A DNA stretch of 25,546 bases from Baffinella frigidus (taxonomy: Eukaryota > Cryptophyceae > Cryptomonadales > Baffinellaceae): positions 678,366 to 703,911 of the forward strand of contig MU646372.1 in NCBI GenBank assembly GCA_026770585.1. The letters run 5' to 3'. This document shows, in pieces, positions 19,985 to 25,546 of this stretch. Each line of letters starts with the position of its first letter. Within the stretch, counting starts at the first letter, position 1. The notes beneath the pieces were generated by a model that was given only the letters and a program-made list of their open reading frames with translations, was not told the origin of the DNA and ran no database searches. The position numbers and the translations under genes are program-made.

Positions 19985-20106
19985 TCAGGGGTACCTCGCT
20001 CATAAGGAAGCGCCTCCCCCTGAGACCCTACAGTAGGCTTACTTCTAGGGCCCTACGGTGGTCGGCGGGGGGGGGTGCGCTTTTTCATGAGCGAGGTATC
20101 CCTGTA
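19985..20106. mobile_element. TACAGGGGTACCTCGCTCAT foldback, copy 5
   Basis: 122 bp, slightly diverged arms (ttcaggggtacctcgctcat / atgagcgaggtatccctgta). Confidence 0.9.
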
Positions 20107-20160
20107 CGGCGTCCGACCTTTGTTTCGAACCCAACGTCCGACCTTTGTTTCGGGGGACCC

Positions 20161-20297
20161 GTAGGAGGTGGAGTTAGAATCCATCCGGAAAATGCTCGTA
20201 TGAGCGGCCGACACGGGGTACAGTAAGTGGCACAATGCGTAGCATGTGCGGCGCTGACGCTGCTTGTTTGGCAATAAATTATCAATCTCTCTGCGGC
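20161..20297 (+). repeat. GTAGGAGGTGGAGTTAGAA dispersed repeat, copy 2
   Basis: Aligns with 17478-17612 throughout. Confidence 0.85.
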
Positions 20298-20417
20298 CAG
20301 CTGTTGCGGGACAGTCCGATTACTAGAGAGAGAAAGATGCGTTTCAAAATGATCGAACCGCACATGGACACCATCGTGTGGGTATCCAGGCTCTAAGGGC
20401 AACCAAGGATGCAAGGT

Positions 20418-20525
20418 TATCCCGTAAGTGGCCAGTAGGCGCATACGCCCTACCGTAGGGCCCTAGGACCTGCCCAGCACCTCTTGGGGGTCAAATTCGA
20501 CCCCCTGGCCACTTAAGGGATAAGA
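20418..20525. mobile_element. ATCCCTCAAGTG-family foldback, copy 3
   Basis: ttatcccgtaagtggccag and ctggccacttaagggataa are inverted; interior gccctaccgtagggccctag. Confidence 0.82.
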
Positions 20526-20563
20526 CATCCAAAGCAGATTCACTTAGGCTTCCACATGGAGGC

Positions 20564-20633
20564 CACCAATCAGTTTGTCATTTTGGGGACCCACAAAACA
20601 GGCCAGTTTATTGGGAAACAAAACTGATTGGTG
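20564..20633. repeat. Small inverted repeat
   Basis: caccaatcagtttgt and acaaaactgattggtg with a 40-nt loop. Confidence 0.75.
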
Positions 20634-20739
20634 CCCAAAAAAGGCCCCACGCGGGCGCGCTGAGAGGAAAGCCTGCCGGCTGGGTAGCCTCAAACACTGG
20701 CAGTTTGGACATATAGACACCATTTTTAGCAGAGGTTTA

Positions 20740-20872
20740 GGAACTGGGACCTCCATCCTGAAGCTTGAAATATCCACCCTGAAGCCTGGAACCCTTATCT
20801 TGAAGGCTGGAATATCCATCCGGAAAGATGGAACTTCAATCCTGATTCTTGAGTCTCCATCCTGAATGCCAC
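20740..20872 (+). repeat. 21-bp minisatellite, ~6 degenerate copies
   Basis: Unit approximates atccatcctgaagcctggaa. It leaves both strands open and creates spurious ORFs with a 7-residue repeat. Confidence 0.85.
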
Positions 20873-22330
20873 CAAAAAATTGGTACACAAACCGGTACCC
20901 TGCCAAACAGCCAGTTCGATTTTTTGACCATAATGTTATTAAGGGACTGGTTGATGCTTTCTCGTTGGCCACACTATCTCTTTGAGAGAGAACGTTAACT
21001 GTACTGGCGACAGCAAGGAAATCAAATATTAAAGTTGCTATCAAAGTTACTCAAACCAAAACCAAAAACGCGGAAGATGAGGTCCTGGCGCTATGTTTTT
21101 TCGGACAACTAAGGCGGCCAACCAACGGTACGCTGCTCTGCCCAGTAATGCAAGTAACTACCGCCCGTCAAGCTGGCAGAGTGACCCTAGGTATCCTCCC
21201 CGTAGGTTGCCACTTGGATATTTCCAGAATTTATTCCACTCAAACAAACCATGCTACTGTAAGACGCACATTTTTACAGGCTCCGCCAGAAGGTGGCGAC
21301 CTGAGCAACTGAGGCTGTGCACAGCTGCGGTCGCCTACTGGATGCTCCGATCTTCGGAACAAGAGGAGCAAGCATCCGAGGATCTTGCTCCACCGCTACA
21401 TCCTGCACCCACTCTTTCTGCCGACAACGCCAGGCACACGGCCTGGCTCGATATGTCTCGCACACACCTTCATGTCTCTCCCTCCATACACCCAGCATGC
21501 TGGGTGGTACGCGCGGAAAGGACGGCGCCCAGTCGCTCGGAGGTCAGCCACTCATCTCCACGTCAAGCACCCAGTGGTGCCGGCATGGTGGCCCAGCCAC
21601 CTTCGGCCGAGCAATCTCCCAGGGTGTGCACAGCTCTAGGTCCTTGAACATGTGGCCTAGTTCGACGTGCCCCGTGGCTGCCGTTGGCGGAGCCATCTCC
21701 CAGGGTGTGCACAGCTCGGGAAGCTGCTCGCCCAGATCGGGCGCCTGCGGAAGAGGGGTTCACGGAGCTCTTTCAGCACCATTTCCAATACCTCCTTGCC
21801 GGCAATTGTTTCAGAGTGACCCATGGGATGAACATGGAATGGCGAGATTCAGCCAGCGCACGTGGCGTCGAGAGGGTGGGAGGACAAGCTTGAACCCACC
21901 GTGGTCGCTAAACGTGGGAAGTTTGCCTCAAAGACAAAAATTTCGCTCATCTGTAGCATTGTCGACCGCTCTTTTGAGAGAATTCTGCCTACCAATATCA
22001 AACCGCTGAAAAAAAGAGTGAAAATGGTCAATTCAAAAAAGAAACTGGAACTGGTCAAATTCGACCATTTTGGTTTCACATTTCTTTGGCGCGGCCTGGA
22101 ACAAGCCGAACTCAAATTCGAATGGTCAAAAGTTTTTAGCTCCATAGTCCTTTTGTAGTATCGAAAAAACCGCAGGGGGTCTTACAATGTGGTCATGCTT
22201 CTCTTGTAATCCATAAATACTCTCATGGTGAAGCTTGAATTAGAAAGGAAGCATGGCTTTTCTGCAGGACAGGTTCCAGTGTCCGCCTATGTTCGGAGCT
22301 CAACTAACCCAAAGGACCTAAAATTGCATA
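20873..22330. other. Region without recognised gene
   Basis: Open frames exist on both strands (for example 21317-22009 plus) but none has a recognisable domain. The bias comes from repeats such as the duplicated atctcccagggtgtgcacag at about 21615 and 21697. From 21940 to 22160 the DNA is AT-richer with a lysine-rich open frame I cannot assign. A dispersed repeat (22150-22205, minus) matches 3936-3995. Confidence 0.4.
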
Positions 22331-23135
22331 TGGGTTTAGGGTTTAGGGTTAAGGGTTTAGGATTTAGGGGTTTAGGGTTTAGTGTTTAGGGTTTAGGCTA
22401 TAGGGTGTTTGGTCCAGGGTTTAGGTTTTGAGGTTTAGGATTTATGGTTTGGGCTATAGGGGTTTTAGGTTTTGTTTTAGGCTGTAGGCTGTAGGGTTTG
22501 GGGTGTAGGGTTTATGGTTATGTTTCCAACATACATGATCTAAAGAACTGCAGACCTGATTTTGTCTGTCGGTCTTCAAAACTAAAATGAAAAAAATGAA
22601 AAAACTCCAAGAAATTCAAAATATGACAAAATTTGGGTCCTGAGGGAGCTTGTGTTAAAAGGGTTTAGGGTTTAGGGTTCAGGCTTTAGGATTTTGGGTT
22701 GAGGGTTTAGGGTTTAGGGTTTAGGTTTTAGGGTTTAGTGTTTAGGGTTTATGGTTTATGGTTTATGGTTTATGGTTTAGGGCTTAAGGTCAAGGGTTTA
22801 GGGTTTAGGGTTCAGGGTTCAGGGTTTAGTGGGCAGGATTTAGGGTTTAAGATTTGGTGTTAAGGGTCTAGGTGTTGGGTGTTTGTGTTCCGGGTCAAGG
22901 GTTTAGGGTTCCGGGTCAAGGGTTTAGGGTTTAGGTTTTAGGGTCTAGGGTTTAGAGTTGAGGATTTAGGATTTATGGTTTAGGGGTTTGTATTCAAAGT
23001 TCATGGTTCAGCGTTTAAAGTTTGGGGTGTATGGTTTGGTTTTTATTGTTGGGAGTTTAGTCTACAGTTTAGGGTTAAGGGTTGGGGGGTTAAGGTTTAG
23101 GGATCAGGATTTAGGGGTTAGGGGTTAGGGGTCAG
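22330..23135 (+). repeat. Interstitial TTTAGGG-like telomeric tract
   Basis: About 0.8 kb of degenerate TTTAGGG heptamers (GGTTTAGGGTT with TTTATGG, TTCAGGG and TTTTAGG variants), broken by about 135 bp of unrelated AT-rich DNA near 22520-22658. The G strand is on plus, opposite to the tracts at 9.8-10.3 and 15.5 kb. Confidence 0.93.
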
Positions 23136-23616
23136 AGTCCTGACGGTACTGTGGTCCATCTACATCTGGCGTGACTACGTTGTAACTTCTGAGGTCCCCA
23201 CTCCATTGAAGTTCTCCAACCTAAATTTAAGATCTCCAATCTTTTGACATTTTCAGGAAAAAACGAATAGTTTGCCCGGCTCGACCTGACTGGGAATTAA
23301 ATCGGCAATGGTCCGACCAGTAAACCTTTTTTCACCGTAATTCTTGTCCCACCTTTTCCAGAATCCATCCATCTCGACCGGGACGAATCATCCTGGTTTC
23401 TGGGCAAATTTATCTTTTACAGGAACTCAGGAAAAGTAGAAGAAGCATATCAGTCACAGCCCACATCTAATCAGGACGCGTACGCACATCCTAGACACGG
23501 GGTAGTATCCCAGACGTAAAATCACTCCAGTCATCCTACACGGGGTAGTATCCCCAGATAGACCTTTCCGCGGGATTCGCCTGCTGTAATAGGGGTAGGG
23601 ACCAAGTGGGCCTCGT

Positions 23617-23695
23617 TGTCGACAAGTGTTTAGACGTTGTCGACAAGGTTTCAGATGTCGTTGACAAGGTTTGAGATGTCGTCGACAAGGCTTTA
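23617..23695. repeat. 21-bp minisatellite, 4 copies
   Basis: Unit gttgtcgacaaggtttcaga plus t. One plus-strand frame would give the heptad VVDKVSD but contains a stop. Confidence 0.88.
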
Positions 23696-23739
23696 AGTGG
23701 GCCGCGTTCCACAAAGAAGATCTTCGCAAAACGCGAAAG

Positions 23740-23972
23740 ATGAGCGCCGCGAACATGTGCGACTGGCTCCACAAAAGGCTACAATTGGCCTTTTCTCAAA
23801 GCCCTCTTTTAAAAAACGGTTCAACCCAAACCTCGTAGGATCTGCCACAGCGGGTACTGGGAGGAAGGACGGCCGCACGGTAAAATTGACACAGGAAGGC
23901 CAGCTTTTAGAACAGGCTGCGGGGCTCTTACAGGACCTCAATGAATTTTTCGAAAAGGACGTGGATGAGTGA
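23740..23972 (+). CDS. Possible terminal exon of an unidentified gene
   Basis: An open plus-strand frame reading KATIGLFSKPSFKKRFNPNL, then a basic and Gln/Leu/Glu-rich helix-like tail ending NEFFEKDVDE and TGA. AATAAA lies 58 nt after the stop. Composition looks protein-like (amphipathic LLEQAAGLLQDLNEFFEK), unlike the repeat-derived frames nearby. No upstream exon or family is recognised and the start of this exon is unknown. It could be a chance frame. Confidence 0.28.
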
Positions 23973-24029
23973 TGGAACTTGACACACGCTTGGTGTGAGT
24001 CATGTGAATTTATGGCTCTAGCTGGAAAC

Positions 24030-24035
24030 AATAAA
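24030..24035 (+). terminator. AATAAA, possible polyadenylation signal
   Basis: Located 58 nt after the TGA of the possible terminal exon; such hexamers are common by chance. Confidence 0.25.
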
Positions 24036-24039
24036 GAGA

Positions 24040-25050
24040 TCAGTGAGGATCAAAAGCGTACAGGCACATGCATGCACAGGAGCTGCTTTACTTAGGCCCA
24101 GCTGTCAGTGGAAAGGGAACGACGCCGTACGGTGACACAAAATCTGATTGGCCCATGCGACGCAGCGCTGAAATGTACTGCCATCGCCACAGCACCAACA
24201 TGAGAAGCGTGTACAGGAATATGTTGTTACACTTTATCTCAAAAACTAGCCGTACAGGTTTACTGGGGACAACGGCATTTTCACCTATTGCCGGGAGAAA
24301 CCGCCTGAATTTTTGCACAGATCGAACGCGGACACTATCCTAGGAAGACCATCCAAAGATCACTGGATTCGGACCAGGGGTTGAGGTGTAACGGCCATGT
24401 GAAGTTCAGGCACCGACCTAAGAGGACAGTTTACACAAAAAATCATTAGCAATTGTAAGGAGACGGGCCCCTGAATTAACGACCCTGTTTCGTATAAGGC
24501 AGCCTAATTCCGAGCCGCTCCGCAGCCACCGAATGACTCAATCTTAAACGAAACCGGGTTTTGGAGCTTATGGAGCTTAAGTGTGGCTTGAAGCAACGAG
24601 CTATTTGACTAGCGGCCCATGTTTTTTTGGCGCCAGAGCCGGGAAGCAGCCCCCCCCCCGGCTGAGCCATGCTTCACTCTCAGGGAGTTCTCGTAAACTC
24701 TCTTGCGAACGTTTGAACTTGAGTAAAACTTAGGGCTGTAAACGCCCTACCATTCTGGTACATGTATTAATAAAGGTCCATGTTTTGAATACATACACTT
24801 TGAGGCTGGCTGCTCTGCTCTGGACACATGAACGAAGCTGCCATTCAGACCAATGAAGCTTCGTTCGTTGGTCCTCCTCCAGTGGCTTGCCTCGCCTTGA
24901 AAGGCCCTTATCCTTTGCACACCCACCGTGCGGTCGAGCGACTGCCTCCTCTCATTTCAATCAAACATACATCTCTCACCGCGAACTATTGCACGCGAGT
25001 GCACTTCACACCTCCCCGCAACTTCATACCTTCCCCCACTACCTTCCACC
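24040..25050. other. Region without recognised gene
   Basis: No domain-bearing frame, no clear foldback and no tandem repeat apart from a C run at 24650-24659. Confidence 0.4.
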
Positions 25051-25211
25051 CCACACAGCGGGATACCAAGGACTTTTCGTCCCAAATCGGGCCACCTTTC
25101 CGTTACCTTATCCGTAGGAACCCCCCTATGCCCCTACGGGTTGCCTACCGTAGGGTCCTAGGTCCTATCGCTTAGGGGTTATTCAAAACCCCGCCGAAGT
25201 CCGCTCTGTGG
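25051..25211 (-). mobile_element. CCACACAGCGG foldback, 161 bp, inverted copy
   Basis: ccacacagcgggataccaag ... ccgaagtccgctctgtgg. Same 161-bp length as 7693-7853, reverse orientation. Confidence 0.88.
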
Positions 25212-25402
25212 ACCCGCCCCTTTCATTCCACGAGCACCCCCCCCAATCATGAAACCAGCTCCAAAGCAGCTGCGACCTGTCCAACCGCCCCCAGCGCTTT
25301 CCGCCGGGGCTTGTCGGTCTTTCCAGCCTTTCCGGCCTTGGCGCCTGCCTTGGGTTTCGGCACGAACAGCGCCTGCAGCGGGAGACAGCGTCCGTGTGTG
25401 TG

Positions 25403-25446
25403 TGAGAGAGAGGGAGAGACTGAGTGAGTGAGAGAGAGAGAGAGAG

Positions 25447-25486
<40 letters not shown>

Positions 25487-25506
25487 TGAGTGAGTTAGAG
25501 AGAGAG

Positions 25507-25546
<40 letters not shown>
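25403..25546. repeat. (GA)n and (GT)n microsatellites
   Basis: Alternating GA and GT dinucleotide runs to the end of the window. Confidence 0.95.

Noticed and set aside
20544-21044. 166-residue minus-strand frame with a periodic middle
   Set aside because: The periodicity is a 21-bp minisatellite (unit divisible by three), which keeps the frame open; no recognisable domain or splice context.
21317-22009. 230-residue plus-strand frame
   Set aside because: No recognisable domain, a Ser/Arg/Gly/Thr-rich shadow-like composition, overlapping open frames on both strands and an internal duplicated segment.
1-25546. CRISPR array or prokaryotic operon
   Set aside because: Direct repeats are micro- or minisatellites without regular unique spacers, and the genes are spliced.

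Overview
The window is nuclear DNA of a eukaryotic alga, probably one with a secondary red-type plastid. The evidence is two multi-exon genes, interstitial (TTTAGGG)n/(CCCTAAA)n tracts of the plant/algal telomere type, dense short foldback (MITE-like) repeats, simple repeats and one assembly gap. A predicted protein also carries a signal peptide followed by an ADAF|SPA-type plastid-targeting junction. The sequence does not fix the lineage; stramenopile, haptophyte, cryptophyte and chromerid all remain possible.

Two genes diverge from a 573-bp interval (5449-6021). On the minus strand, from 5448 leftwards and out of the window, small exons encode the N-terminal half of a DUF819 (YjcL-like) membrane protein with a plastid-type presequence. 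Five exons are placed: 5448-5131, 4911-4846, 3400-3326, 1575-1528 and 168-103. All join in phase 0. On the plus strand, 6022-18098, nine exons join in frame into a 432-residue model. It has a lysine-rich NLS-like N-terminus, a class I methyltransferase-like domain with IYDPFFCTG (motif I-like) and TNPPYS (motif IV, as in amino-N methylases), a conserved SFWY block and a CxxC...CxH zinc-binding-like tail. Neither gene is contiguous as an ORF; I reassembled them by reading short conserved peptides bounded by AG and GT in compatible phases.

Introns of about 0.2-2.1 kb are packed with foldback elements of at least ten families, often ending 11-21 bp from a splice site. Beside many exons lie partial copies of that same exon ('exon shards'), some fused to half of a foldback element. 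This pairing of exon shards with foldbacks is the most unusual feature of the window.

From 18.1 to 20.5 kb, downstream of the methyltransferase-like gene, is a repeat nest that includes five copies of one 121-bp foldback. From 20.5 to 25.5 kb there is no gene I recognise: minisatellites, an 0.8-kb TTTAGGG-like tract, one possible terminal exon near 23.7-24.0 kb with an AATAAA downstream, a 161-bp foldback and terminal GA/GT microsatellites.
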